Assembly: GCA_022641835.1 (NCBI GenBank)
Contig: CP048716.1
Location: forward strand, 868,001 to 932,000
Origin: Petasospora fabianii
Taxonomy: Eukaryota; Ascomycota; Saccharomycetes; Phaffomycetales; Wickerhamomycetaceae
DNA length: 64,000 bases
Direction: 5' to 3'
Shown here: positions 10,123-19,065 of the stretch, piece after piece
Position numbering within the stretch: position 1 is the stretch's first letter
Layout of the letters: each line of letters opens with the position of its first letter
The notes under the pieces: generated by a model
Database searches by the model: none
What the model saw: only the letters and a program-made list of their open reading frames with translations
Told to the model about the DNA's origin: nothing
Program-made: the position numbers and the translations under genes

Positions 10123-10864
10123 TGTGTTAAGGCCGTTGGGATGAGCAAAGCAGAGAAGAGAAGAGCTGAGCAGGGCGGTAAATCAATCAAACAAAGAAGA
10201 ACTAATGGGGCGGTTAGGGAAGGAAGAGAAGTTGCCAAGTCTGAAATGGTTAAATAGTATTGTAACAAACTGGCGGATGATGAAAGAGATGTTATAAGGG
10301 CCCTAAAAGAGTTGTTTAGCGTTAGCCGCCGAGTGTGTTGTTTAAGCTGAAGTTAAAATGGTCCCTTTAATAAAAAAGGGCGATCGTTTTTATTTTTATA
10401 TGGAAAGATTCGCGAAACCAAATTGATTGACAGTTCTTATTAGAAGGAGTACGTACAACTAAGACTAATTTAGATAGGGAAGATGGTATGGGGTAGATCT
10501 CTTGGCTATTTGTTTTGTTAAGTATGATCTATTGCTTGGCATGTTGAGAGATTACTATAAATGATTCTTTTTTCCTCCCGCATAGTTAAACACCTATACA
10601 CTAAGCAACACATCTAGGGGCAGTGGTGGGACCCTGCATCTTGAGCTCAACATTCAATGCATTGGCTGCAAAAAAACCCTTTGGTTCTGAGACAAGCTAA
10701 CCACAAACACTATTAAGTATGGGAGAAACCCATTCTGTCTACCTTATAAAAGTAAATAATCGGCTAATAAACACCACTGCCAAGACTCTTTTGTTGCTAA
10801 TTGAAACGTATCTAATTGTCCTTATAGTCACTCCGCATACACGTCACGGCTTTTAACGGCTTTC

Positions 10865-10882
10865 TCGGCCGAGGTCGGCCGA
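10865..10882. promoter_or_regulatory. Two tandem TCGGCCGA palindromes, candidate Zn2Cys6 sites
   Basis: Perfect 8-bp palindromes at 10865-10872 and 10875-10882, exactly one helical turn apart. Each contains abutted CGG/CCG half sites. A third copy sits at 30968-30975, in front of a YIM1-like gene. The binding protein is unknown. Confidence 0.4.
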
Positions 10883-10964
10883 TCAATTCCGTGTTCCACC
10901 AAGGGTTGTTACTCTTTCTATACTACACTCATAGACTTATACCATGATAGATCTATATGTAGAT

Positions 10965-12674
10965 CTAAACGTCAATATTATCGTTTGGGTCTATCTTGAA
11001 GATCTTGTCTGGGTTCAAAATTCTCTTTGGATCCACTGCAAGCTTGATTTTCCTCATTAGGTCAACTCCAGTTGTACCGAGTTCTTCTTCAAGATACTTT
11101 CTCTTAACTATACCAACACCATGCTCACCTGTACACGTACCATCATTAGCAAGTGCTCTTCTTACCAAATTAGAGCTGAGACTTTTAACAATGGCATATT
11201 GCTCAGGTGTATAAATAAGAATGGCATGGAAGTTTCCATCTCCAACATGGCCCAGAACAGTGAAGAACACATTAGACTGTTTGATCTCAGCTATAGTCTC
11301 TTCAATTACATCAGACATCTTTGAAATAGGAACAGCAACGTCAGTGGTCCACACTTTCACATCTGGAGATACATGTTTCTTAGCATATTCAATCGATGAC
11401 CAGAATCCAATCTTGCGTGCCTGCCACAACTCTTCAGATTCTGTATCATCACGGGCAAATTGGAAAGATAATGAGTTGTTAGTGGATGAGATACCTTCAA
11501 CTTTATTAATGAGATGATGTAATATCTTTTCATCATTACCCCCAAGTTTGATGAATAACGTTGGTGTTTCAGTCCAGACTCTCTTACACTGACCAGAGTC
11601 ATTGATAACGTGGATCATGTTCTCATCAAGCAGCTCAACAGCGTTAACTTGAATACCATTTTGAATCAATTCAGTTACAGTATTAGCAGCATCAAGAATA
11701 CGAGGGAAACTGACAACAGAAACTCTCTCGAATTTGGGCTTCAAATGTAACTTGACAGTGATCTCAGTGACGATACCTAGGGTACCTTCACTTCCAATAA
11801 TCAAATTGGTCAAATTATAACCAGCACTTGATTTCCTTGGACGATTCTTAGTTTTGACAATGGTACCATCTGCGAGAACAACAGTCAAATTGACAACGTT
11901 ATCCTTCATAGTACCATATCTTGCAGCATTAGTTCCAGAACAAGACGTTCCAACCATACCACCTATATTAGCCCCAGGACCAGGATCAGGACCAATCATG
12001 TATCCATGTGGTGCCAAATACTCATTAAGATCTTGCCATCCAACAGCTGGTTGGACACAGACATCCAAATCTGACTTGTTGAAAGAAATGATAGAATCCA
12101 TTCTTGATAAAGAAAGTACAATTCCTTGTCTTGTTGAGATAAAATTCCCCTCGATCGATGTTCCACCAGACATTGGAACAACGGGGACACTATACTCATT
12201 GGCAATCTTTAAGATCTCCGAAACTTGTTCAGTAGAGGTTGGATACACCACAAGACGTGGCTTTTGATGCTTCTCGGGCGAATGCGTGGAATAATCATTT
12301 GAAGAATGAGATTCGAGTTCTGACTGCTCTTGACTGTATTGGTCTGTGTCGAGCAATGCCTTGATCTTTTTGAAAGCCATCAGAGTAGAAGCACCATCAG
12401 CATACACTGGTGAATTCAAGTCATTGATCGAAGTGGTCGATGACTCAGGAAACGCATAAGGTAACGGTTTCTCTTCATAGTGTCCGTAGTAATACCCCAC
12501 AACGGTACCCACCGTCAACGCAGAAGCTGAATAAAGTGAGATAAGTTGGGGCCTGGATCTACCAGTGTGATGACGATGATGTTTCCCTCGGGTAAATACC
12601 CTTAGAGCTCGTTGTACAGGTTGCTTGCGCACGATCTGGAACATTTGTTGATATGGAACCAATCTGTTGATCAA
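10965..12674 (-). CDS. DLD1: D-lactate:cytochrome c oxidoreductase, mitochondrial
   Basis: Encodes 569 residues. A very basic N-terminus (residues 1-45) followed by a hydrophobic span (SLYSASALTVGTVVGYYYG) fits an inner-membrane protein facing the intermembrane space. The PCMH FAD-binding domain shows PVVPMSGGTSIEGNF and GPDPGPGANIGGMVGTSCSGTNA. The C-terminal half has FTVLGHVGDGNFHAILIY (metal/active-site His) and CTGEHGVGIVKRKYLEEELG, ending in DPKRILNPDKIF. It oxidises D-lactate to pyruvate and passes electrons to cytochrome c. Length matches baker's yeast Dld1 (587). The related Dld2/Dld3 (D-2-hydroxyglutarate enzymes) are less likely given the membrane anchor. Confidence 0.92.
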   Translation of the reverse strand: MINRLVPYQQMFQIVRKQPVQRALRVFTRGKHHRHHTGRSRPQLISLYSASALTVGTVVGYYYGHYEEKPLPYAFPESSTTSINDLNSPVYADGASTLMAFKKIKALLDTDQYSQEQSELESHSSNDYSTHSPEKHQKPRLVVYPTSTEQVSEILKIANEYSVPVVPMSGGTSIEGNFISTRQGIVLSLSRMDSIISFNKSDLDVCVQPAVGWQDLNEYLAPHGYMIGPDPGPGANIGGMVGTSCSGTNAARYGTMKDNVVNLTVVLADGTIVKTKNRPRKSSAGYNLTNLIIGSEGTLGIVTEITVKLHLKPKFERVSVVSFPRILDAANTVTELIQNGIQVNAVELLDENMIHVINDSGQCKRVWTETPTLFIKLGGNDEKILHHLINKVEGISSTNNSLSFQFARDDTESEELWQARKIGFWSSIEYAKKHVSPDVKVWTTDVAVPISKMSDVIEETIAEIKQSNVFFTVLGHVGDGNFHAILIYTPEQYAIVKSLSSNLVRRALANDGTCTGEHGVGIVKRKYLEEELGTTGVDLMRKIKLAVDPKRILNPDKIFKIDPNDNIDV

Positions 12675-12898
12675 TGTAACGTCTCTTTAAAAAGAACCCA
12701 ATTTTAGTCCCCTCGACCCAGCGCGGACAAGAGATCACTCAAACTGTCTTCACTGTCTGAATAAGACTACATCACTAGATAACAAAACTGAACATGGAAA
12801 TTCAATGCGTGGTATATACAACTCATAACAAGAGATGCCTACCTGTAAACCATAACGTACACCCTTTTATTTGTTTTTTAATACATTAGGAAAGAAGT

Positions 12899-13836
12899 TT
12901 ACTCGTCATCCTCGTTCTCCAAGACCTGACCGGCAATACGGTCCAAATCTCTCTGACCGTTCTCGGAGATTCTTCTACCACCCTTTGGAGAGATTTCAAG
13001 AACTCCCAACTTCTCAAGAGCCTGAAGGACTCTTCTGTTAACGGAACCGGAAGCGTCAGCGTGCTTAGATGGTCTACCACCTCTGTTGATGGCACCACCG
13101 TAGAGCTTGTTAAGAGCACCAACACCAACCTGCTTTCTCAAGTAGATGTGACGAGCAGCGGAAGCGGCTCTCTTGTAGAACCAAGTCTCAGACTCCTGTG
13201 GTGGCAACTCGTTACCGGCAGAGGTCTTAACGAGGTCAACGTAACCTGGGATCTCCAACTTACCCTGACGCTGCAAGAACTGAGCGTAAGCGTTGATGAA
13301 TTCCTGAGCTGGAACGTCCCTGTAATTGATTGTTAGTAACTCTTTCTTGGATAGGGTTCATGACGATCTGATTGTGAGCAAGAAAGTTTAATGACGGGAT
13401 GAGTGATTGATCTGTGTTGGCTTGCGAGCCCAGTGACTGAAGCGAAAGCAGCTGAATTCCACGCAGATTCTATGTGTCCGTCCATAAGAATGAGTAGCCT
13501 CAAGGGATTAGTGCATGTTGTGATGAATCCTTCAAGAGTCTCCCCACCTCATCCACGCACTCATATGAGCTTGTGGACAAGCCTTGAGAAGGGCCATGCT
13601 TGCACTTGGGTATATCGTAGTGCCTGTGGTGATGTGTCTCTTGGATTATTGTAGCTGTCATAGTGCCTCCAGTCTGGTGCTATTTGACTATGATTTGATT
13701 CATTGGTATACGGTCTGTTGTCAAAGGTCCTCAAAACAGCGTCTTTGTGGCTGCAAACTCCCGTCTTTTCACTTGTGCTCTGTCATATCGTCTTATGTTC
13801 TGTCGTGTGCACATACTTAACAGTAACACCGGCCAT
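12899..13836 (-). CDS. RPS19: 40S ribosomal protein S19 (eS19), one intron
   Basis: Two exons on the minus strand: 13836-13817 (20 nt) and 13319-12899, giving 146 residues (MAGVTVKDVPAQEFINAYAQFLQRQGKLE...). The 5' splice site is GTATGT (13816-13811), the branch site TACTAAC (13338-13332), and the acceptor CAG ends at 13320. The split codon AA/G gives Lys7. The sequence matches yeast Rps19 throughout (GYVDLVKTSAGNELPPQ, WFYKRAASAARHIYLRKQVGVG, KGGRRISENGQRDLDRIA) and the length fits (144). Rps19 is needed for 18S rRNA 3' maturation and sits in the small-subunit head. The promoter holds a CACGTG/TTAGGG element shared with RPL18. Confidence 0.96.
13320..13816 (-). other. RPS19 intron (497 nt)
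   Basis: Bounded by GTATGT and CAG with TACTAAC 12 bases before the acceptor. It interrupts the gene near its start, as in other yeast ribosomal-protein genes. I see no convincing box C/D or H/ACA snoRNA on the sense strand. Confidence 0.93.
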
Positions 13837-14221
13837 CTTGATGTATGCTATGTTGTGGTAATCCCTTGTCTAAAGCTGTTCACTGTTGTGTTGAACAGGC
13901 CAAAAATTGAAAATTTGCGTGGTGAGCGACAAGCAGGTGTGTCCCGTACCGTGAAATTTCGCGACTCAATTTTGAAAAGTTGAGCTTTTGCTTTAGACTG
14001 AGCTTCGCTGGTGCGCGTGGTATTTCGCGACGTTTAAGGGCGCGGTAAATCTGAGTGGATGTGTAGAATCTATGGGTGTTCGGATGTTTTATGTAACATT
14101 TAGGACTGTTGAGATAAGGGCTTCCGCAAAGAGCACGTGATGTAATTAGGGCAGAGATTTTTACTATCGCTTTACGAGAAATCAGATAGAGACGTAAACA
14201 CTAAGACGGGTATACAAGATA
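13837..14221. other. Divergent promoter of RPS19 and the F-box gene
   Basis: Holds the CACGTGA-N3-AATTAGGGCA element (14134-14153) and two copies of TTCGCGAC (13958-13965, 14024-14031). The latter 8-mer recurs in the RPL18 promoter. Confidence 0.8.
14134..14153 (+). promoter_or_regulatory. Composite Cbf1-like/Tbf1-like ribosomal-protein promoter element (RPS19)
   Basis: CACGTGA, three variable bases, then AATTAGGGCA. CACGTG is the Cbf1 core and TTAGGG the Tbf1 core, factors known to run ribosomal-protein genes in Candida-type yeasts. It sits about 300 bp upstream of the RPS19 ATG. The same element with identical spacing is at 17009-17028 before RPL18. Confidence 0.75.
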
Positions 14222-15628
14222 ATGGAAAAGGGTAGTATCACAACTTTACCAGGGGTACAAAAAGAAGTGCCAATGCTCGATAGACTACCCAGGGAGATTG
14301 TGGATATAATTCTTCATGATCTTGATCCGGATCTTGACAGACTCGACCGTCCAGCTTACACATTCGTTCACAGATCACGAGTAGTGTACCCTCTATCGCT
14401 TGTCTCAAGAGGTTGGAGAGATGCAGTGTTCTCCATTACTTCATTCCATCTATCTCTCGTGAGAGATTACGAGAACCAACGACTATATGATGGTTCGATG
14501 GGGACTACACTTAGGAGGCAATTCGCCGATAATCAACTGATAAACATGAGTCAATCGCTATCGGCTGTCCAAGAGCTTGAGATCCCTTCGGATATCGAGG
14601 CACTTAATTACAAATCTTTTCAACGAGTCAAGGCATTGACTATATTGGGACCAACTACCAAGATGAATCAACCAATTGAACTTCCAAGATTAGAATACCT
14701 TGCTGCATCCATATCTACAACCCCACTTGAACTTATCTATACATCGAAGCTACGAAGACTTGATCTTCTCTTGGATTCCGATGTTTCCTATGAAGCATTG
14801 AAGAGCTTAGAAAGCCCATCAATTGTGGAACTCAACATCATGAACAGAGGTGTATCATCTTCTTTCACAATGGCATCATTAGTAACATTCATATCACACC
14901 TTCCCAATTTGCGAAAGCTATCACTTCGCAAGAAGCTCTCCAAGGTATCAAGTCATGTCTCATGCGAACAATCACCAATTGACTTGTTCTTTGACGTTAT
15001 TCAATCAAGACACTCTCTCGAAGAATTTGCCATCGATATGTCTTATTTACGAACAGCTACCCTTTCTGAGTTCTTCAAATCACGTATGAAGTCTTTGGAT
15101 TTAGCAGATACAAGACCTTCATTGATGGTGACACTAGTTGAGCCTGCCCTTGCTGGTCAATGGACAGAGCAAGAGATGAGTACTATCTTAAATTTCTTAT
15201 CATGTCTTTCATCAACTCATGATGTAACTGAGTTGAAGATGATCTATGGTATCCAAACCGAGATCCCGACTCAAACCACCTCATCGGGATTCGTTCAACT
15301 GCTTACACAGATCCATAACGATTACCCACATTTGAACAATCTCAAGACATTCTCGGCAATGATGGCATGGAATATTTTGGATGATGCACAATTGTATCTA
15401 CAACAACAGAGAAATCCCTTTAGCATTTTATCATATGAGACAGATTCCACATTCTCTCCAAACTATAGGAAATGCATCAAATTTAAGAAATGGGGCACAA
15501 ATCCAAACGGTATAATGATTGTGAAAACAGGAGAGTCACTAGATTTGGATTTTTGGAGCAGAGAAACGGTACTTCAACATCTTTTTAGATATTGTGAAGT
15601 TCGTCCAGGGTCATCATTATGGGACTAG
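14222..15628 (+). CDS. F-box-like protein with leucine-rich-repeat-type C-terminus
   Basis: Encodes 468 residues. Residues about 19-68 (LDRLPREIVDIILHDLDPDLD, then VYPLSLVSRGWRDAVFS) fit an F-box with an insertion. The rest shows irregular leucine-rich segments (LTILGPTTKM, LEYLAASISTTPLELIYTSKLRRLDLLLD, LPNLRKLSLRKKLSKV), as in substrate-binding LRR regions of SCF ubiquitin ligases. A role as SCF adaptor is inferred from the F-box alone and the target is unknown. I do not recognise a specific yeast orthologue. It is divergent from RPS19 and convergent with RPL18. Confidence 0.65.
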   Translation: MEKGSITTLPGVQKEVPMLDRLPREIVDIILHDLDPDLDRLDRPAYTFVHRSRVVYPLSLVSRGWRDAVFSITSFHLSLVRDYENQRLYDGSMGTTLRRQFADNQLINMSQSLSAVQELEIPSDIEALNYKSFQRVKALTILGPTTKMNQPIELPRLEYLAASISTTPLELIYTSKLRRLDLLLDSDVSYEALKSLESPSIVELNIMNRGVSSSFTMASLVTFISHLPNLRKLSLRKKLSKVSSHVSCEQSPIDLFFDVIQSRHSLEEFAIDMSYLRTATLSEFFKSRMKSLDLADTRPSLMVTLVEPALAGQWTEQEMSTILNFLSCLSSTHDVTELKMIYGIQTEIPTQTTSSGFVQLLTQIHNDYPHLNNLKTFSAMMAWNILDDAQLYLQQQRNPFSILSYETDSTFSPNYRKCIKFKKWGTNPNGIMIVKTGESLDLDFWSRETVLQHLFRYCEVRPGSSLWD

Positions 15629-15771
15629 AAAAACAATCAAAAGAAATATACACTACAAAGCATAAAGAGATAAGCAATGGTTGACCATAACATAAACCCG
15701 AATTAAAATTACAAAGTGGATATAAAATTTCATCAACCATAACCCAAAGATCAATAGTTTCAAGATCTAAC

Positions 15772-16801
15772 TTAGACCTTGAAACCTCTAGATCTACGTC
15801 TACCTCTAGCTCTCTCGAACTTTCTACCCTTAGAAAGGATTCTTGGGGCCTTGTTCTTGTGTGGACCCATACCGAAGTGTCTGACAGCCTCACGGGAGTT
15901 TCTTGGACCTCTAACGATCAAAGTGTTCTGACCCTTTGGAGCTCTGACAGCAAGCTGGTCGAGGGTGATAGCCTCACCACCAGCCTTGACAATCTTAGCA
16001 CGGGCACCAGCGGTGAATCTGAGAGCAGCGACAGTAGTCTTTGGGAACTCAAAGATTCTGGAGTCGTCAGTGACGGTACCGACAACAACGATGGTCTTCT
16101 CAGAAGCACCCTTCTGGTTAAGAGCACGAGCAATTCTGGAAACAGAAACTGGTGGTCTGTTGATCTTAGAAAGGAACAAAGACTTAAGGATGACCTTGTT
16201 GAATGGAGCATCGGTACGACCTGTTAAGATTGTTAGTATCAATAGTTCTTTCTGCTCTTAAGTCGCACAATTTGATTGCACTCGCAGAAAATAAGAGGGC
16301 CGGCATCAGCTGGTGATATGACAAAAAAGGACAAAACGATGAGGAGCGGAAAATATGAAAAGTTGGCAAAGAGGACACAGGATCAATCAGCTATTCTTCA
16401 GTATCTTCACTGAAAGCATGATTATATATTGGCAATCCCAAGTGGCATCAAGCCCAAGACTTGTTCATAGATATGGCATCAACTCAAACCGTTTGCCCAA
16501 ACACAATCACTAGTGGGAGCGAACTCCAATACCATAAGCCACTCTTCTCAGTGTCGAAGAAAACACTGGCTTTCACTGAGAAGAAGAATCACCTTCTTTC
16601 AGTTAGAGATGGGAAAGTATTCACCGAAGTATACCCGGTAGTACCCCCAAATTGTTAGACAAAAGACATAGTAAAATAACAAGACTTACGAGCCAAGAAG
16701 GAGTACAACTTGACCAACAACTTCAAGTAGACGTTGTCGGACTTTGGAGCCTCTCTGTGGCCGGATCTGGCGTGCTGCTTAGTGAAGTGATCTCTACCCA
16801 T
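15772..16801 (-). CDS. RPL18: 60S ribosomal protein L18 (eL18), one intron
   Basis: Exons on the minus strand are 16801-16690 (112 nt) and 16220-15772, giving 186 residues, the exact family length. Exon 1 encodes [20 protein letters not shown]...[11 protein letters not shown]. The split CGT Arg codon leads into [33 protein letters not shown], and the protein ends [10 protein letters not shown]. The donor is GTAAGT (16689-16684), the branch site TACTAAC (16238-16232), and the acceptor CAG ends at 16221. It is a structural protein of the large subunit. Its promoter carries the same composite element as RPS19. Confidence 0.96.
16221..16689 (-). other. RPL18 intron (469 nt) with an 11-bp perfect hairpin
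   Basis: Bounded by GTAAGT and CAG, with TACTAAC 11 bases before the acceptor. Inside, 16543-16553 and 16574-16584 are perfect inverted repeats (TCTTCTCAGTG and CACTGAGAAGA) around a 20-base loop. No snoRNA boxes are obvious. Confidence 0.9.
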
Positions 16802-17197
16802 TGCGAACGATGATGCTTCTAAGATATGGTGTAAGTCTGTAGAGTTGTAGAGTAAGCGGTGAAATTTTTCATATATCCCAAGAGCCCAGGGAACCACCGC
16901 CTAAGCAATATGCGCGAAGATGTTCGGGTGTTTTATCAGAAAGAAAATTTCAAATGTGGCGCGAACCATTTTGTCCCCACTGGTCTTCAAAGATCTTTTG
17001 AAAAGTATCACGTGACTAAATTAGGGCAACATAATAACCGACCTCGCGAATCGTTCGCGACCTCCCCCCAAATCAAAACATAATGACCCGATCTCAAGTT
17101 ATAAAGGCAAGGATTGGGAGGTTAATTGTGTGTTTGTGTGGAGAAGTCACACTGATCAGGATCTTATACATCACTTCAAACTATCTAGTCACTCATA
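16802..17197. other. Divergent promoter of RPL18 and PAC10
   Basis: Carries TCACGTGA-N5-TTAGGG (17008-17026) and TTCGCGAC (17054-17061, preceded by its near reverse complement TCGCGAA). No gene lies here. Confidence 0.8.
17009..17028 (+). promoter_or_regulatory. Composite Cbf1-like/Tbf1-like ribosomal-protein promoter element (RPL18)
   Basis: CACGTGA, three variable bases, then AATTAGGGCA, matching the RPS19 element at every fixed position and in orientation relative to the gene. It lies about 208 bp upstream of the RPL18 ATG. Confidence 0.78.
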
Positions 17198-17833
17198 ATG
17201 GAGGCTTTACTCAATTCGTGAGTTATTAAATGAAGGTGAAGATCTCGACAAATGAGCAATTAGACTAACATGATGAATAGCACAGTTAAGAACCCAAGGG
17301 GTATTCCACAAGCCCCATTTGTGGAGAAAGTTGATGATTATGTTAAGAAACCAGAGGATTTTGAAAAAGTGATGGCCATGTTCCAGGAACGACTCCAACA
17401 ATACAAATATATGGAACAGAGTAAGAAGAATGCCGCTGCTGGATTTAAGAAGAAGATACCCGAGATTGATGATTCATTAAAGATGGTGGAATTAGTAAAG
17501 AAGAAGAAAGAAGCTCAAGAGAGTTTGGAAACCAATTACGAATTGAATGAGACAGTATACACAACTGCTGAAATTGAACCAACAGACACAGTGCTCCTCT
17601 GGTTAGGTGCCGATGTCATGCTTGAATATCCACTTGATGAAGCTATTGAACTCTTAACGGAAAAGCTCGCCACAGCTAAAAGGAACTTGCAAATTAGTGA
17701 AGAGGATGCAGAGTTTCTAAGGGAGAATATCACAACAATGGAAGTCAATGCCGCTAGACTCTACAATTGGGATGTTGAGAGACGTAAGAATTTGAGACTA
17801 GCAGAGGAAGGTGTCAAAAATTTAAGGGCGTAA
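17198..17833 (+). CDS. PAC10: Prefoldin subunit 3 (Pac10/Gim2), one 63-nt intron
   Basis: Exons 17198-17217 and 17281-17833 give 190 residues beginning MEALLNSTVKNPRGIPQAPF, which aligns with baker's yeast MDTLFNSTEKNARGIPQAPF; this supports the splice over the unspliced MMNSTVKN start. The donor is GTGAGT, the branch site GACTAAC (17263-17269) and the acceptor TAG (ends 17280). Two coiled-coil arms flank a core with VLLWLGADVMLEYPLDEAIELL and EFLRENITTMEVNAARLYNWDVERR, the alpha-prefoldin signature. Prefoldin hands unfolded actin and tubulin to the CCT chaperonin. Only 19 bases separate its stop from the stop of DSC2. Confidence 0.95.
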
Positions 17834-17852
17834 ATACATAATGCATATTTAC

Positions 17853-18629
17853 TCATCTTCTAAACGTATCCAAGAATTGACTAGCTAATGGTCTAGTCTC
17901 TGTAGCAGCCTCATCCTCTTCTTCTTGTCTGATATTGGCTAATACAGGAGTATCCTCACGTATACTTCCTGTTGGGGTTGTCGACTCAGTGAAACGTTTC
18001 CATAATGGGATTCTCCATCCCCTTCCAGGTAAAAACTCTCTAGAGATCAAATCACCTAGTACCCATCCAATGAATGCCATTGTGATACTTTTGAGTCCTT
18101 GTGTAATTGCCAATTGGAACGATATAAGGAAGATAAAGAACTGATCAGTTAAGATGAGTTTTGTTTGATTTGGGCCATGAATCTCAAATTTGTAAATCAC
18201 TGGAATGTATTCTCTATACTGGGCCAGTAGTGCAAACAGTAACGAAGTTGGACCTGTCGATACTTCATTAAACCATGTCATCCCTGTGTAAAATTTGAAA
18301 GCAGCCAGCATGGAGACGATAAGGAGCGTATACCAATAGATAACTATTACATTCGATAAGAACCTGTGGGATGAAAAGAGTCGTTCGAGGTTTCGAAACA
18401 TATAAAGCATGATTATCCCTAGTAACACTTCACTTTCATTGATGAAGGCAATTTGAAACGTCAACAATCGCCAAAATTGGTGGTATTCATTGAGAAATGG
18501 AGTATATGCGTAATGGAAAAGGTACTTAGTTGATGTAAGGGCCGATACCAATGGGATGCATATCGTACTGATGATGAGGATCTTGGAAACAGGGAAGTGG
18601 TGGAATCCCGCAGGTAGTGCAGTGGACAT
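17853..18629 (-). CDS. DSC2: Rhomboid-like membrane protein Dsc2/UBAC2 type (Golgi/endosomal Dsc E3 ligase)
   Basis: Encodes 258 residues with about six hydrophobic segments. Features are FHHFPVSKILIISTICIPLVSAL, FWRLLTFQIAFINESEVLLGIIMLYMFRNLERLFSSHRF, TGPTSLLFALLAQYREYIP and the cytosolic FLPGRGWRIPLWKRF, typical of the UBAC2/Dsc2 rhomboid pseudoprotease family. The catalytic Ser-His dyad of active rhomboids is not evident. In fungi Dsc2 is part of the multisubunit Dsc ubiquitin ligase that degrades orphan membrane proteins. It is shorter than baker's yeast Dsc2 (322), and no UBA domain is seen. A derlin is a less likely alternative. Confidence 0.7.
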   Translation of the reverse strand: MSTALPAGFHHFPVSKILIISTICIPLVSALTSTKYLFHYAYTPFLNEYHQFWRLLTFQIAFINESEVLLGIIMLYMFRNLERLFSSHRFLSNVIVIYWYTLLIVSMLAAFKFYTGMTWFNEVSTGPTSLLFALLAQYREYIPVIYKFEIHGPNQTKLILTDQFFIFLISFQLAITQGLKSITMAFIGWVLGDLISREFLPGRGWRIPLWKRFTESTTPTGSIREDTPVLANIRQEEEDEAATETRPLASQFLDTFRR

Positions 18630-19065
18630 GTCTCTTTCTGTCTCTTTTATTTGTATAGCGAGCTCAGCTTATAGATTTCGATGCTGAATGTCTAAGTGGC
18701 GTGGAGTTGATTGGAGTGGTCAATTATCTCTGGTCATTCGCGAGGGATAAATGCTTTAAAGCCGTGTGGGATCAGTGTAACAGTTATATAGTTCCTGTTT
18801 TTTTGGAGATAGATAAGCCTTATTGGTCAAAGATCAAAGCAAAGGTGTAATTAGTTATTAAACAAGTATAGGCACTCTGGTTAAGTATACAAGTATATAA
18901 GTATATAAGTATGGCTGTATATGTGTGGCCTTGCTATTTTCTCCGCGCTTGTGACGTGGGGTCAAGACCGAGAAGGTTATTCCCGTATTAGCCATATTGC
19001 AGTTGCTTTTGATTGACAATCCAGTTCTTTTCCTTTAGCCAAGTCTCCTGTTAATCAAAGAAGTA
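18630..19065. other. Divergent promoter of DSC2 and UTR1
   Basis: Contains a short AAGTATAT repeat (18892-18912) and a TTCGCGAG motif near 18738. Nothing else is recognised. Confidence 0.7.

Larger units (their letters stand above)
10069..10964. other. 0.9-kb NHA1 promoter region and DLD1 3' flank
   Basis: Contains a GT microsatellite right next to the NHA1 start and two palindromic TCGGCCGA sites 10 bp apart (10865-10882), about 800 bp upstream of NHA1. No gene is recognised. Confidence 0.75.

Noticed and set aside
9777-10268. 163-codon minus-strand ORF over the NHA1 start and GT repeat
   Set aside because: It is a frame shadow of the NHA1 N-terminus with a poly-His/Thr stretch from the (CA)n repeat.
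13403-13983. Short plus-strand ORFs across the RPS19 intron and promoter
   Set aside because: They are antisense to the intron, have Cys-rich chance compositions and no homology.
15859-16227. 122-codon plus-strand ORF opposite RPL18
   Set aside because: Antisense shadow of a highly codon-biased ribosomal-protein exon.
16461-16658. 65-codon plus-strand ORF in the RPL18 intron
   Set aside because: Antisense to a well-supported intron, no family resemblance; probably chance.
17270-17280. PAC10 starting at the unspliced MMNSTVKN
   Set aside because: Splicing gives MEALLNSTVKN, which aligns better with the orthologue; GTGAGT, GACTAAC and TAG are all present.
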